Positions 8,174 through 19,024 of a DNA stretch of 64,000 nucleotides are shown one piece after another. Positions within the stretch are counted from its first letter, which is position 1; the number at the start of each line of letters is the position of its first letter. The DNA lies in contig PHSP01000003.1 of NCBI GenBank assembly GCA_002862125.1, positions 1,426,001 to 1,490,000 on the forward strand. The letters run 5' to 3'. Position numbers and translations under genes: made by a program. A model generated the notes under the pieces. The model saw only the letters and a list, made by a program, of their open reading frames with translations, was not told where the DNA came from and searched no databases. This DNA is from Methylobacter sp. KS41 (GTDB lineage: Bacteria > Pseudomonadota > Gammaproteobacteria > Methylococcales > Methylomonadaceae).

Positions 8174-9784
8174 ATGTTGAGAATCACAGAACTTAAACTT
8201 CCGCTGGATCATCCGGAAAGCTCGATCAAAACAGCCATACTCAATCGATTGGGCATCGGCGCGGACGAACTCATCGCCTACACGATATTCCGGCAGGGCC
8301 ATGACGCCCGCAGGCGGGATGCGATCAGCCTTGTTTATACCCTTGATGTCGAAACAAAAAATCAGCAAGCCATTCTAACACGGATGAAAGATGACTCGCA
8401 TATCTCTTTAACGCCCGACACTGCTTACCATTTTGTAACCCAGGCCCCCAAAAATTTTACCGGCAGACCCATTGTTATCGGCACAGGCCCTTGCGGATTG
8501 TTTGCCGGTCTGATTTTGGCGCAGATGGGCTTTAAACCGGTTATTCTCGAAAGGGGCAAGGAAGTGCGGGAACGGACCAAGGATACCTTTGGATTGTGGC
8601 GCAAGGGCGTTTTTAATCCTGAATCCAATGTGCAGTTTGGCGAGGGCGGAGCAGGAACATTTTCCGATGGCAAACTCCATACCCAGATCAAGGACCCTCA
8701 TCATTATGGCCGCAAAGTGTTGACTGAATTCGTAAAAGCAGGCGCGCCCCCCGAAATTCTGCGGGTCAGCAAGCCCCATATCGGCACCTTTAAACTGGTT
8801 TCCATGGTGGAACAAATGCGCGCAACCATTGAATCATTAGGAGGAGAGATTCGCTTTCAAAGCCGGGTCGATAGGATAATTATCGAAAATGGCCAGGTGC
8901 GAGGCGTCATGCTTGCCGGCGGTGAAACCATTGCCGGCGATCATGTCGTGCTGGCGGTCGGGCATAGCGCGCGTGACACCTTCAAAATGCTCCATGAACA
9001 AGGCGTTTATATTGAAGCCAAACCTTTTTCCATCGGTTTCCGCATTGAACATCCGCAGTCGCTCATCGACAAGTGCCGTTTTGGCAATCATGCGGGTCAT
9101 CCATTGCTGGGAGCAGCCGATTACAAGCTGGTGCATCACTGCCGTAATGGCCGCACGGTTTACAGTTTCTGTATGTGTCCCGGCGGTACGGTAGTTGCCG
9201 CCACTTCTGAAGCGGGGCATGTCGTTACCAATGGCATGAGCCAATATTCGCGCAACGAGCGTAACGCCAACAGCGGCATAGTGGTCGGCGTTACGCCAGA
9301 TGATTATCCGGGCGGCCCGTTGGCGGGCATCGATTTTCAGCGCCAGCTGGAAGCGAACGCCTTCAAATTGGGCGGAGAAACTTACCAGGCGCCAGGGCAG
9401 CTGGCCGGAGACTTTCTCGCCGGCAAGCCTTCTTCAGCTTTTGGCTCGGTGCTGCCTTCGTATACCCCCGGCGTGCATTTGGGTGATTTGGGCGCGGCCT
9501 TGCCGGATTACGCCATTGCAGCCATACGCGAAGCCTTGCCCGCCTTCGACAAGAAAATCAAGGGCTTTGCCATGAATGACGCGGTGCTGACGGGCGTCGA
9601 AACGCGCACTTCATCGCCGGTTCGCATCAAACGCAACGCGCAATACCAAAGCATCAATACCCGGGGCCTTTATCCGGCCGGGGAGGGCGCGGGTTATGCG
9701 GGCGGAATTCTTTCAGCGGCCGTGGATGGCATAAAAGCCGCCGAAGCAGCGGCTTTGGATATGATGGCCAAGACAGAGCAGTGA
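8174..9784 (+). CDS. FAD-dependent oxidoreductase (COG2509 family)
   Basis: A 536-residue flavoprotein of the uncharacterised COG2509 FAD-dependent dehydrogenase family. A short N-terminal domain (about 1-90) precedes the dinucleotide-binding motif VIGTGPCGLFAGLILAQMG (about 98-116) and ILERGKEV. The family block SNVQFGEGGAGTFSDGKL (about 153-170) and a C-terminal FAD loop GLYPAGEGAGYAGGILSAAVDGIKAAEA complete the fold. The substrate is not known. No neighbouring gene is close enough to suggest an operon. Confidence 0.88.
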   Translation: MLRITELKLPLDHPESSIKTAILNRLGIGADELIAYTIFRQGHDARRRDAISLVYTLDVETKNQQAILTRMKDDSHISLTPDTAYHFVTQAPKNFTGRPIVIGTGPCGLFAGLILAQMGFKPVILERGKEVRERTKDTFGLWRKGVFNPESNVQFGEGGAGTFSDGKLHTQIKDPHHYGRKVLTEFVKAGAPPEILRVSKPHIGTFKLVSMVEQMRATIESLGGEIRFQSRVDRIIIENGQVRGVMLAGGETIAGDHVVLAVGHSARDTFKMLHEQGVYIEAKPFSIGFRIEHPQSLIDKCRFGNHAGHPLLGAADYKLVHHCRNGRTVYSFCMCPGGTVVAATSEAGHVVTNGMSQYSRNERNANSGIVVGVTPDDYPGGPLAGIDFQRQLEANAFKLGGETYQAPGQLAGDFLAGKPSSAFGSVLPSYTPGVHLGDLGAALPDYAIAAIREALPAFDKKIKGFAMNDAVLTGVETRTSSPVRIKRNAQYQSINTRGLYPAGEGAGYAGGILSAAVDGIKAAEAAALDMMAKTEQ

Positions 9785-9819
9785 AGATGCGATAAATTGA
9801 GCCGTTGTAGACTTACATG

Positions 9820-9854
9820 GCCTGTCCTGAGCGTAGTCGCATGGGACGGCAGGC
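9820..9854. repeat. degenerate REP-like palindrome
   Basis: GCCTGTCC (9820-9827) and GGACGGCAGGC (9844-9854) form an imperfect stem, with the CCTGAGCGTAGTCG core between them. The sequence belongs to the same CTGTCCTGAGC...TCGAAGG type as the copy at 57842-57874. It lies between convergent genes, a usual REP location. Confidence 0.45.
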
Positions 9855-9987
9855 TCATTCCATCCGGGTTTGCTAATTTTTAAAAGCAGAATCGTATCTT
9901 TGAGCCGTTTCTGTAAAATTAAGCAACGCTACGGACAAACGAGCCGCAATTATGATGCTTTTGCGGCCCATGGCGGGTTTGCAGGGT

Positions 9988-12900
9988 TTACATTCTTCTG
10001 CGCGAACCGAAACCCAGCGCCGTCAAGCCGGAGACAAACAGCCAAACACCGGCAGGCAACGGCACGGAAGCAACTTGCAGGGTGCCGTTAACAGCCAGAT
10101 TGGAGAAATCCAGCAAGCTGCGATCCAGTCCGCTAACGCTGATTCGGTTGGGATCGAAACTCCCGATGAAACTGGCGAACTGGAACAGGTCAATGCTGCT
10201 GCCGGCCAGAGGCGTAAAGCCCTTGCCGAATACCAGCGCCAGGCGGCCGTTGAAATCAAGGTTATTGATATTCAATAACCGGTCGAACTGGGTGCCGGGG
10301 GTATTGCCAAAAATATCCAGGGTTAATACGGAAGTTGCGTCGTAACTGACGTTGCCGCCATTAAAATCAATTGCCGCCGGGGCGTTGCCGGTACTGTATC
10401 CGGCATGAAAGACGATGTTGCCGCTATAACTACCCGCGCCGTTGACGTCGTTCATGAAGGTTAGGGCGCCGCTAGAGCCGCTGACCGCGCCATTGTTGGT
10501 GAAGTTGCCTAAAATACTGGCGTTGCCGGTGTGACTTAGGGTTTCTCCTGCGCTCAGGTTAATGCCCTGGCCGGCCTCCAATTGGCCGCCGTCACCCAAT
10601 GTAGTGGCTACACCCAGTTGAGCCATGCCCTGATCGAGTAAAATGACCCGGTTAGAACCGGTTTCCAAGTTGCCGCCATACACAAAGCCGCTTGCGGAGT
10701 TAGCGTCACCCAAGGTCAAAGTGCCGCCGGTGGACTTTATCGAATTGGCCGATGAGCCGCCTGTGATGGCTGACGCCACTATGCCGTTGCCGGTCAGCGT
10801 GCCGATATTGTTCATATCCAGAACTTTGCCGCTGATGTTGCCGCCATTAAGATTCAGCGTGGTGGCGATAATTTTTCCATTGCCCGCCAGTTGAATCAGG
10901 CCGCCGTTGTTCACGGTTTCGCCTTGCAGCGTACCTCGATCGATGATGCTGCCGGTATTGGTCAAGGTGGCATATGCTTTTGCCATGCGGCCAGCGCCGA
11001 TAATCATGATGCCGTCGTTGCTGAGATTACCGCCGGTGTTAAAGTCTGACCCGGTCAGGGTGACTAAGGCGTTAAAAGCCATTGTCGCATTGCCGGTGAC
11101 GTTGAGGATGTGAGAGGCATCCAAAGTCAGCGTGTCTCCAATAAGGCTGCCGGCGGTCCCAATGGCTACTGAGTCCAAATTTAGCATACCCGCCGTCCAG
11201 TTAAATTGTCCGCCTGTGCTCCGGGTAGCTGAACCTGCATTTAAAGTGCCGTTAGTTAAATTCAGTATGCCGGTATTGCCGATATTTAGAAGATTGCCCA
11301 CTGTAACAGCACCGCCGTTCTGTATATTCAGCGTAGCGCTGCCGGAAACTCCGACAGCGAGACCGCCGCTGTTTGTCCAGAGTGAATTAGCGCCGGTTAC
11401 CGTGGCGACGCCGGAACTGCCGTTGTTTAAACCCAGATACCCTGTGGTATCGCTTACTTTCCCGCCGTTCTGGATAGTCAGCGTCCCGCTGCCGGAATAT
11501 CCGGCAAAGAGATCGCCGCTGTTAGTCCAAAGTGAATTCGCGCCAGTCACCGTGGCAGTGCCTGTACTGCTAGCGTAATAACCCAGATAGCCCCAGTCAT
11601 CCCTCACCTCGCCCCCGTTTTGGATATTGAACGTACCGTTTCCATTGATTCCGACTAAGAGATCGCCGCTGTGAGTCCAGAGTGAGTTCGCATCTGTCAC
11701 TGTAGCTGTGCCTGTGCTGCCGGTGTTAAAACCCACATACCCAGTGTAATCACTCACCTTCCCGCCGTTCTGGATAGTCAGCGTCCCGCTGCCGGAATAT
11801 CCGGCAAAGAGATAGTTGCGGTTAGTCCAGATTGAATTATTGTCAGTCACCGTGGCGGCGCCAGTACTGCCAGCGCCAAAACCCAGATACCCGGAGACAT
11901 CGCTCACCTCCCCGGCGTTCTGGATATTCAGGGTACCTTTGCCGGAAGCTCCGACAGTGAGATCGCTGCTGTTATCCCAAAGTGAATTCACGCCGGTCAC
12001 CGTGGCGGTGCCGTGCCCTCCTAAGCCGGCGCCCAGGTAGCCGTGAATATTGCTGACCTTGCCCCCCTTCTGGATATTCAGCGTCGCGCTGCCGGCATTT
12101 CCGGCAGTGAGGTCGCCGCTGTTAGCCCACAGCGAGTTCGCGCCGGCCACAGTGGCAATACCTTTACTTCCGGTATTTAAACCCAGACTCCCTGATACAT
12201 CGCTCACTTTCCCGCCATTCTGGATATTCAGCGTCCCGCTGCCGGAATTTCCGTCAATGAGATCACCGCTGTTTGCCCAGAGTGAGTTCGCGTCAGTCAC
12301 CGTGGCGACACCGTGGTTCCCCACGCCGATGCCGAGATAGCCGTTGGTATTGCTTACCTTGCCCCCATTCTGGATATTCAGCGTCCCGCTGCCGAAATCT
12401 CCGACATGGAGATCGCCGCTGTTACTCCAGAGTGAATTCGCATCGGTCACTGTAGCGGTGCCTGAGCTGCTGGTGTTAAAGCCCAGATATCCTGTAACAT
12501 CACGCACCTCACCGCCGTTCTGGATAGTCAGCGTCCCGTTCCCGGAAGTTCCGGCTAAGAGATTACCGCTGTTAACCCAGAGTGAATTCGCACCGGTTAC
12601 TGTAGCGGTGCCAGTGCCGCTGGATTTAAAACCCAGATACCCCGTTTCATCACTCACCTTTCCGCCATTCTGGATATTCAGAGTACCCGTGCTAAAATAC
12701 CCGACATTAATATCATTGCTGTTAGACCATAGCGAATTCGCGTCAGTCACTGTGACGGCGCCGGCGCTATTGCTGTTTTTACCGATCCAGCCTGTCGCAT
12801 CACTAAGAGAGCTGGCTGATTGCAGCGTAAGACTTGCCGGACCGTTGTCGCCGACCTTAAAATCGCTGCTGCCGTTAGTAACCGCGGTTTTGTTTTGTAA

Positions 12901-13386
12901 AGTCAAGTTGTGGTTGCCCAGCGACGACACGTTGCTGAAACTCATGCCCGCCGAGCCGCCATTCCAGGTCTGGTCCATGCCTACGCTGACCGGAATGTTG
13001 AGAGTCTGGAAATTGCTGCTGTCGTTACTGATGTTGCTGGTGCTGGTGATGGCATTGCCGTTCAGCACGAAATTACCGGCGCCCGCCTTAAATGTGATGC
13101 CGTTAACCGACAGATTCAAAAGATCATCGTTGGAAGTCAGGCCGTTTGTTCCCTGGAAAACAAGCGTGTCGCCATTCAACGGCAGCGAAATAAATGAGTT
13201 ATCGGTCCAATTGGTATTGCCCGGAAAGATACCAAGATTTTGCACATAGCCCCAGTTGTTATTAGCGCCATTGCCATCCCAGGTGCGAACAGCGGCTTGA
13301 GCGGACTGGGCAAACAAACCAGCGGACAGAAATCCGGCCAAAGCAGCGCATAGGGGATTAAGTTTGAAAAGCGGGTTGTTATTCAT
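9988..13386 (-). CDS. secreted repeat protein with T5SS/PEP-CTERM-type repeats and a VPLPA-CTERM sorting signal
   Basis: A 1132-residue exported protein. A signal peptide (about 1-32, ending AQSAQAA) is followed by a beta-helix-like region and then nine full 50-residue repeats plus one partial repeat, each reading roughly ATVTDANSLW-NSGDL-VG-SGSGTLNIQNGGKVSD-GYLG. This is the repeat shared by autotransporters and PEP-CTERM proteins. More beta-rich sequence follows (about 710-1100). The C-terminus, VPLPAGVWLFVSGLTALGFG then SRRRM, is a VPLPA-CTERM signal: motif, membrane helix, basic tail. Such proteins are processed by an exosortase/archaeosortase-like enzyme and released or anchored to the surface; no exosortase is in this window. 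There is no autotransporter barrel. A role in surface adhesion or matrix is inferred. Confidence 0.85.
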   Translation of the reverse strand: MNNNPLFKLNPLCAALAGFLSAGLFAQSAQAAVRTWDGNGANNNWGYVQNLGIFPGNTNWTDNSFISLPLNGDTLVFQGTNGLTSNDDLLNLSVNGITFKAGAGNFVLNGNAITSTSNISNDSSNFQTLNIPVSVGMDQTWNGGSAGMSFSNVSSLGNHNLTLQNKTAVTNGSSDFKVGDNGPASLTLQSASSLSDATGWIGKNSNSAGAVTVTDANSLWSNSNDINVGYFSTGTLNIQNGGKVSDETGYLGFKSSGTGTATVTGANSLWVNSGNLLAGTSGNGTLTIQNGGEVRDVTGYLGFNTSSSGTATVTDANSLWSNSGDLHVGDFGSGTLNIQNGGKVSNTNGYLGIGVGNHGVATVTDANSLWANSGDLIDGNSGSGTLNIQNGGKVSDVSGSLGLNTGSKGIATVAGANSLWANSGDLTAGNAGSATLNIQKGGKVSNIHGYLGAGLGGHGTATVTGVNSLWDNSSDLTVGASGKGTLNIQNAGEVSDVSGYLGFGAGSTGAATVTDNNSIWTNRNYLFAGYSGSGTLTIQNGGKVSDYTGYVGFNTGSTGTATVTDANSLWTHSGDLLVGINGNGTFNIQNGGEVRDDWGYLGYYASSTGTATVTGANSLWTNSGDLFAGYSGSGTLTIQNGGKVSDTTGYLGLNNGSSGVATVTGANSLWTNSGGLAVGVSGSATLNIQNGGAVTVGNLLNIGNTGILNLTNGTLNAGSATRSTGGQFNWTAGMLNLDSVAIGTAGSLIGDTLTLDASHILNVTGNATMAFNALVTLTGSDFNTGGNLSNDGIMIIGAGRMAKAYATLTNTGSIIDRGTLQGETVNNGGLIQLAGNGKIIATTLNLNGGNISGKVLDMNNIGTLTGNGIVASAITGGSSANSIKSTGGTLTLGDANSASGFVYGGNLETGSNRVILLDQGMAQLGVATTLGDGGQLEAGQGINLSAGETLSHTGNASILGNFTNNGAVSGSSGALTFMNDVNGAGSYSGNIVFHAGYSTGNAPAAIDFNGGNVSYDATSVLTLDIFGNTPGTQFDRLLNINNLDFNGRLALVFGKGFTPLAGSSIDLFQFASFIGSFDPNRISVSGLDRSLLDFSNLAVNGTLQVASVPLPAGVWLFVSGLTALGFGSRRRM
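11407..12756. repeat. nine tandem 150-bp coding repeats
   Basis: Within the surface-protein gene, the segment encoding ATVT(D/G)ANSLW recurs exactly every 150 bp (first codon ends at 12756, 12606, 12456 ... 11406). There are nine complete units, and a tenth partial unit continues to about 11270. Units differ by many substitutions, but no unit has an indel. Positions 11459-11513 and 11759-11813 (units two apart) are identical over 55 bp, suggesting recent exchange between units. Confidence 0.9.
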
Positions 13387-13818
13387 TTTTTGGGGTCTCT
13401 GAAATTGTCGCTGATCGATGCAAAACTAGAAATCAATTCATCAGCGCATCATAATGATTTTTAAGAATTTAACAAGAGCAGGGGAAAAGGAATAGGCATT
13501 TATTTTTGTGATCGTCATATCAATTGGCAGGGGGATTAGACGCGCAGCTGGAAATTCTTTCCGATTCAATATTAGCGGTAAAATCAGGCGCTCTTTACCG
13601 GCAAAATAGTAAGCCGTTTGATGCTTCAAAGCCATTCATTCTACCAAGTCCGCGCTTGGTGAGAGAAACGGGCCGTAGAATTCGGAAAAAACAACTGCCG
13701 GATGTTAATATCCCGCCTTAAAAAAAGATTAAGGCTTAAGCAGGATAATATTGTCCGAAGATAGCCGCGGCTTGCTGCTTTTTGATTATTTGCGACACAA
13801 CATTAGGAGGCCCGCTTC
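13387..13818. other. intergenic region between divergent genes
   Basis: About 430 bp upstream of both the surface-protein gene (minus) and the broken nitrilase gene (plus). A short inverted repeat, GCCTTAA (13715-13721) and TTAAGGC (13729-13735), is the only structure I noted. A strong AGGAGG ribosome-binding site for the plus-strand gene sits at about 13805-13810. No credible ORF is present. Confidence 0.4.
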
Positions 13819-14406
13819 ATGATTATTCAAAGTTTTATCAGCGATAATATCCAGGATGAACTGCCCCACATACGTTTGGGTCTTTACCAGGGCTACGGTC
13901 CAGCCGGCGACATGGCCGCCATTTATCATAACCTGTCGGTTCTGCGCGATGCGGCAGTCAATGCCAATAAATATGGCGTACATTTGTTGAGTTTTCCCGA
14001 ACTGTTTCTGACCGGTTACGATGTGACGGACTCTGCCGTGGCGCACAAGCTGGCGGAAAAAATCCAGAGCGAAGGCGTGCTGGAACAGGTGGCTGCCATT
14101 GCGGCGGATAACCGGATCGCCATTATTTGTCCCTATCCTGAGGCGGCGATTGTAGCAGGCCAACGACGGTTCTATGATTCCATCATTGTGTACGGTCCCG
14201 ATGGTCAACTCTTAAAGAACTACCGCAAGACTCATCTTTGGGGCGGCGATGAACGCAACAACTGGTCATTTGGTTATGTTTATCCGGAAGAAGGCGAGGC
14301 CTATACGGTTTTTAACATCAACGGAATAAAAATAGGCGTGCTGAATTGCTACGAGGCAGAGTTTCGTTCTTCATGCCGGTCAAGCGCATACAAGCAAATG
14401 AGCTAA
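13819..14406 (+). pseudogene. truncated carbon-nitrogen hydrolase (nitrilase superfamily)
   Basis: A 195-residue product of a nitrilase-fold amidase. The Glu-Lys-Cys triad can be seen: E61 in SFPELFLTGYD, K137 in YRKTHLWGGDE and C177 in VLNCYEAEF. After EAEF the sequence turns into RSSCRSSAYKQMS and stops, so roughly the last third of a normal 260-280-residue enzyme is missing. The following 230 bp contain no recognisable C-terminal nitrilase sequence in any frame. A deletion is therefore more likely than a simple frameshift. The gene has a good AGGAGG site and an intact start. It precedes the class II aldolase gene, which may once have been its operon partner. Confidence 0.7.
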
Positions 14407-14635
14407 AGAGAACGCTTTTAGCACTGCCGATTTTGATGAATAGTTGTTTCATAAAAAAGAACCGCCGGATAAGAAGACCGTCCTGGCGGCGTCAGGGAGA
14501 GTCGGATATGGCTCCCAATGATAGGGTTTTGAGAATTAATCAATTTCCGGCTGAAACGGCAATGGCGCTGGTTTTTCCTAAAATAAAAAACGGATTATAT
14601 CTACCAGTCATGCCGCAACATAAAACCGCAAATTC

Positions 14636-15274
14636 ATGAAAGAGCAGGAAGGTGTTATAAAGTATCAGCTGAAGCATACGGAAAAGCCGGTTAATGAGAA
14701 ATTTTCATTTGCTGAAATCAACGCCTGGCGCGCTATTATTTTCCGTCTTGGCCTCATCGGACAGGATCCTGGGCGATATGCCAATCTCGGTTTTGGAAAT
14801 ATCAGTCAACGGCTTGGTTCTCAAGGTAATAAATTTATTATCAGCGGCACTCAAACCGGACATATCGAACATTTAAGTCCTGAACATTATTGCCTGGTTG
14901 TCAAAGCGGAGCCGCGAAAAAACCGGATTCAATCGCGCGGTCTACTCAAGCCCTCTTCTGAATCCCTGACACACGCAAGCATCTATGCTCAGGACAGCAA
15001 CATCCACGCGGTTATTCATGCGCACAGTCCTGAAATCTGGAGCCGTACCGCTGCGCTTAATTTACCTCATATTCCCGCCGCCATTCCCTACGGCACTGTT
15101 GAAATGGCTATCGCAGTTGAGCGGCTGTTTCAATCCGGAAGCTTACAGCAGACTTCGCTGTTTACCATGCTCGGGCATGAAGATGGCGTGGCCGCTTTTG
15201 GCGGAAACATGCAAGAGGCGGCATGGGAGTTGATAAAGTGTCTGTCATTAGCCTTTGGTATTGAGCCGATGTAA
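14636..15274 (+). CDS. class II aldolase/adducin family protein
   Basis: A 212-residue protein with the class II aldolase fold: NLGFGNISQRLG (about 44-55), FIISGTQTGHIEHLSPEHYCLV, then SSESLTHASIYAQDSNIHAVIHAHSPEIWS, where His-Ala-His provides zinc ligands, and a third His in MLGHEDGV. The family includes fuculose-1-phosphate aldolase, ribulose-5-phosphate epimerase and methylthioribulose-1-phosphate dehydratase. The substrate here cannot be assigned. It follows the broken nitrilase gene by about 230 bp. Confidence 0.8.
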   Translation: MKEQEGVIKYQLKHTEKPVNEKFSFAEINAWRAIIFRLGLIGQDPGRYANLGFGNISQRLGSQGNKFIISGTQTGHIEHLSPEHYCLVVKAEPRKNRIQSRGLLKPSSESLTHASIYAQDSNIHAVIHAHSPEIWSRTAALNLPHIPAAIPYGTVEMAIAVERLFQSGSLQQTSLFTMLGHEDGVAAFGGNMQEAAWELIKCLSLAFGIEPM

Positions 15275-15325
15275 GAAGCTCACGGCACTGATTGGGTTTT
15301 TAAAAGCTGCTCTAGGGCGCAGGTT

Positions 15326-15350
15326 AGCTGCAATACAGCTGTCGTTTTTT
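15326..15350 (+). terminator. possible weak terminator after the aldolase gene
   Basis: A short stem AGCTG/CAGCT (15326-15330 with 15336-15340) around a five-base loop is followed four bases later by six T residues. The stem is only 5 bp, so this is a tentative call. The rest of the 270-bp gap before nqrA is A/T-rich and presumably holds the nqr promoter. Confidence 0.3.
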
Positions 15351-15535
15351 GCAATTACTTTTGCATTAGTAACGTGATTATTAATTTATTTTTTTACAGC
15401 TAAATGCAGTATTACAGCATTGAGAAAACATCATTTTTATGTTGTAATGCCGGGGTATTTCGTCTTAGTAGGCCTCTTGTTTTCGTGTGTTTGACATAAG
15501 GGGATGGTTTCGCCGCAACTTGTTTTGGAGAGTAG

Positions 15536-16893
<1,358 letters not shown>

Positions 16894-16894
<1 letters not shown>

Positions 16895-18096
16895 TGTCGG
16901 CTAGAGAAATTTTAGATAGCATAGAGCCGCATTTTACAAAAGGCGGACGATTTGAAAAGTATTACGGTCTTTATGAGATGGTCGATACTTTCATTTACAC
17001 ACCGTCTGATGTAACACGCGGTTTCACACATGTTCGAGATGGCAATGACCTGAAGCGGACAATGACTTTTGTGGTAATAGCAACGCTGTTTTGTGTGTTG
17101 ATGGCCATGTATAACACTGGTTATCAGGCTAATCTGGCAATGGAGGCCATGGGGCTGGAGAAAATTGGTAACTGGCGCAGTGTTCCGATGATGATATTCG
17201 GGTATAACACAATGAATCCATTTTCCAATCTGGTTCATGGCGCCTTGTACTTTTTGCCTGTCTACATTACCACTTTGGCTGTAGGCGGTGTTTGGGAGGT
17301 ATTGTTCGCCACGGTGCGGGGTCATGAAGTCAATGAAGGTTTCCTGGTTTCATCCATGTTATACACCCTGATCATGCCGCCTGACATTCCTTTGTGGCAG
17401 GTTGCCCTGGGTATTTCATTCGGTATTGTTATCGGTAAGGAAGTATTCGGCGGCACAGGTAAAAACTTCCTGAATCCTGCATTGACCGGACGGGCGTTTC
17501 TATATTTTGCTTACCCTGCATCCATGACCGGAGATTCCGTATGGGTAGCGGTTGATGGCTTTACAAGGGCAACGCCGTTGGGTCTGGCTGCGAACGGCGG
17601 CCTTGATGCTGTTTATGCGGCTGATTACAGCTGGGCGCAAACTTTATTCGGTTTTGAACCCGGCTGTTTGGGTGAAACATCAACTATAGCCATTCTAATC
17701 GGCGCGGCATTCCTGTTGTATACGCGTGTTGCATCATACCGCATTATGGCTGGCGTGTTTATTGGCATGGTATTGACCTCAATGTTGTTTAATATCATTG
17801 GCAGCGACACGAATCCCATGTTTGCAGTGCCATGGTACTGGCATTTGACCATGGGCGGTTTTGCCTTTGGCATGGTTTATATGGCTACCGATCCGGTGAG
17901 CGCGGCAATGACCGATACCGGCCGTTGGGTATTTGGAGGTTTGGTAGGGCTTATGACCGTTTTGATCAGAGTTGTTAATCCGGCTTTTCCTGAAGGTATC
18001 ATGCTCGCTATTTTGTTTTCAAACATGTTTGCGCCGACGATCGATTACTTCGTTATACAGGCAAATATTAGAAGAAGGATGAAACGTCATGCTTGA
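16894..18096 (+). CDS. nqrB: Na+-translocating NADH:quinone oxidoreductase subunit B
   Basis: A 400-residue integral membrane subunit with about ten hydrophobic helices. The covalent FMN site is visible as DGFTRAT (221-227), the Dxx(S/T)xAT flavinylation motif, with T227 as the predicted acceptor. NqrB also carries riboflavin and forms the Na+ pathway with NqrC, D and E. The start overlaps nqrA by one base, and the end overlaps nqrC by eight bases, implying translational coupling. Confidence 0.97.
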
Positions 18097-19024
18097 TAAA
18101 AATGTGTCCTGTAAACATCTGGAAGGCATTTGCGCGGCGCTCGATAAAAATGAGCGATATCAGAAATTCAAGGCTTATAGAGATAAAATTCTTGCTTTAG
18201 GCAATGACAGTCTGGAAAAGACTATTGCTATTGCTGTTTCGCTCTGTCTGGTTTGCGCGGTTCTGGTTTCATTTGCGGCTGTCGCCTTGAAACCCCTGCA
18301 AGTAAACAACAAGGAAGAGGACATGAAGAGGAATATTCTTGATGTCGCCGGATTGCTGGAAGAAGGCGCTGATATAAATTCAGCATTTGCAGAGAAAATT
18401 GAGGCAAAAATTGTTGACCTGGAAACAGGCGATTATGTTGAAAATATCAATGCCAATGAATACGATCAACGTAAAGCGGCGAAAGATCCCGCTCAAAGCG
18501 TCGCTATTCCAAAGGAAAAAGATATTGCCCATATCCGGGTAAAGGCCAAATACGCCAAAGTCTTTTTAGTGAAAGAGGCTGGCGCAATAAAGTCAATTAT
18601 TCTGCCGATGCACGGTTATGGACTATGGTCCACCTTGTATGGTTTTCTTTCTTTAGACCCTGACGGCCAAACCGTACAAAGCATCAACTTCTACGATCAG
18701 GCGGAAACTCCCGGACTGGGCGGTGAAGTTGTTAATCCTAACTGGAGGGCATTGTGGAAGGGCAAGAAAGTTTATGCTGAAACTGATCAACCTTCTTCAG
18801 AGAAGGGCTTGATAACAGAGGCCGATGTCGGCGAACCAGCGTTGAGTCTGATCAAAGGCGTGGTGGATAACACCAAGCCAGGTTCTCAGTATCAGGTTGA
18901 CGGGCTTGCCGGTGCGACTTTGACCAGCACCGGTGTGACTAATCTGGTCAGATACTGGATGAGCAATGAAGGTTTTGCTCCGTATTTAAAAAAAGTAAGA
19001 ACGTCGAAAGGGGTTAAGTCATGA
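18089..19024 (+). CDS. nqrC: Na+-translocating NADH:quinone oxidoreductase subunit C
   Basis: A 311-residue subunit with one N-terminal membrane helix (about 46-68, [20 protein letters not shown]) and a periplasmic FMN-binding domain. The flavinylation motif is DGLAGAT (271-277), with T277 predicted to carry FMN. Most NqrC proteins begin within a few residues of the helix; here about 45 residues come first ([20 protein letters not shown]...), and no Met or good ribosome-binding site occurs nearer the helix. The ATG overlaps nqrB by eight bases. The extension may be real or may reflect a missed alternative start. Confidence 0.95.
   Translation: MLDKNVSCKHLEGICAALDKNERYQKFKAYRDKILALGNDSLEKTIAIAVSLCLVCAVLVSFAAVALKPLQVNNKEEDMKRNILDVAGLLEEGADINSAFAEKIEAKIVDLETGDYVENINANEYDQRKAAKDPAQSVAIPKEKDIAHIRVKAKYAKVFLVKEAGAIKSIILPMHGYGLWSTLYGFLSLDPDGQTVQSINFYDQAETPGLGGEVVNPNWRALWKGKKVYAETDQPSSEKGLITEADVGEPALSLIKGVVDNTKPGSQYQVDGLAGATLTSTGVTNLVRYWMSNEGFAPYLKKVRTSKGVKS

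Noticed and set aside
11407-12756. CRISPR-like array
   Set aside because: The period is regular, but units are 150 bp, diverged along their full length and in frame with a secreted protein. There are no short identical repeats with unique spacers and no cas genes.
11132-13249. Several long plus-strand reading frames opposite the surface-protein gene
   Set aside because: They follow the 150-bp repeat period, read as proline/leucine-rich low-complexity sequence, and lack ribosome-binding sites. They are by-products of the repeats on the other strand.
13441-13635. A 64-residue minus-strand frame upstream of the surface-protein gene
   Set aside because: No ribosome-binding site, no recognisable sequence, and it lies in a probable promoter region.
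14346-14639. A 97-residue frame after the broken nitrilase gene
   Set aside because: It overlaps the nitrilase end, is rich in Arg/Lys without a recognisable domain, and has no ribosome-binding site. I treat it as noncoding.
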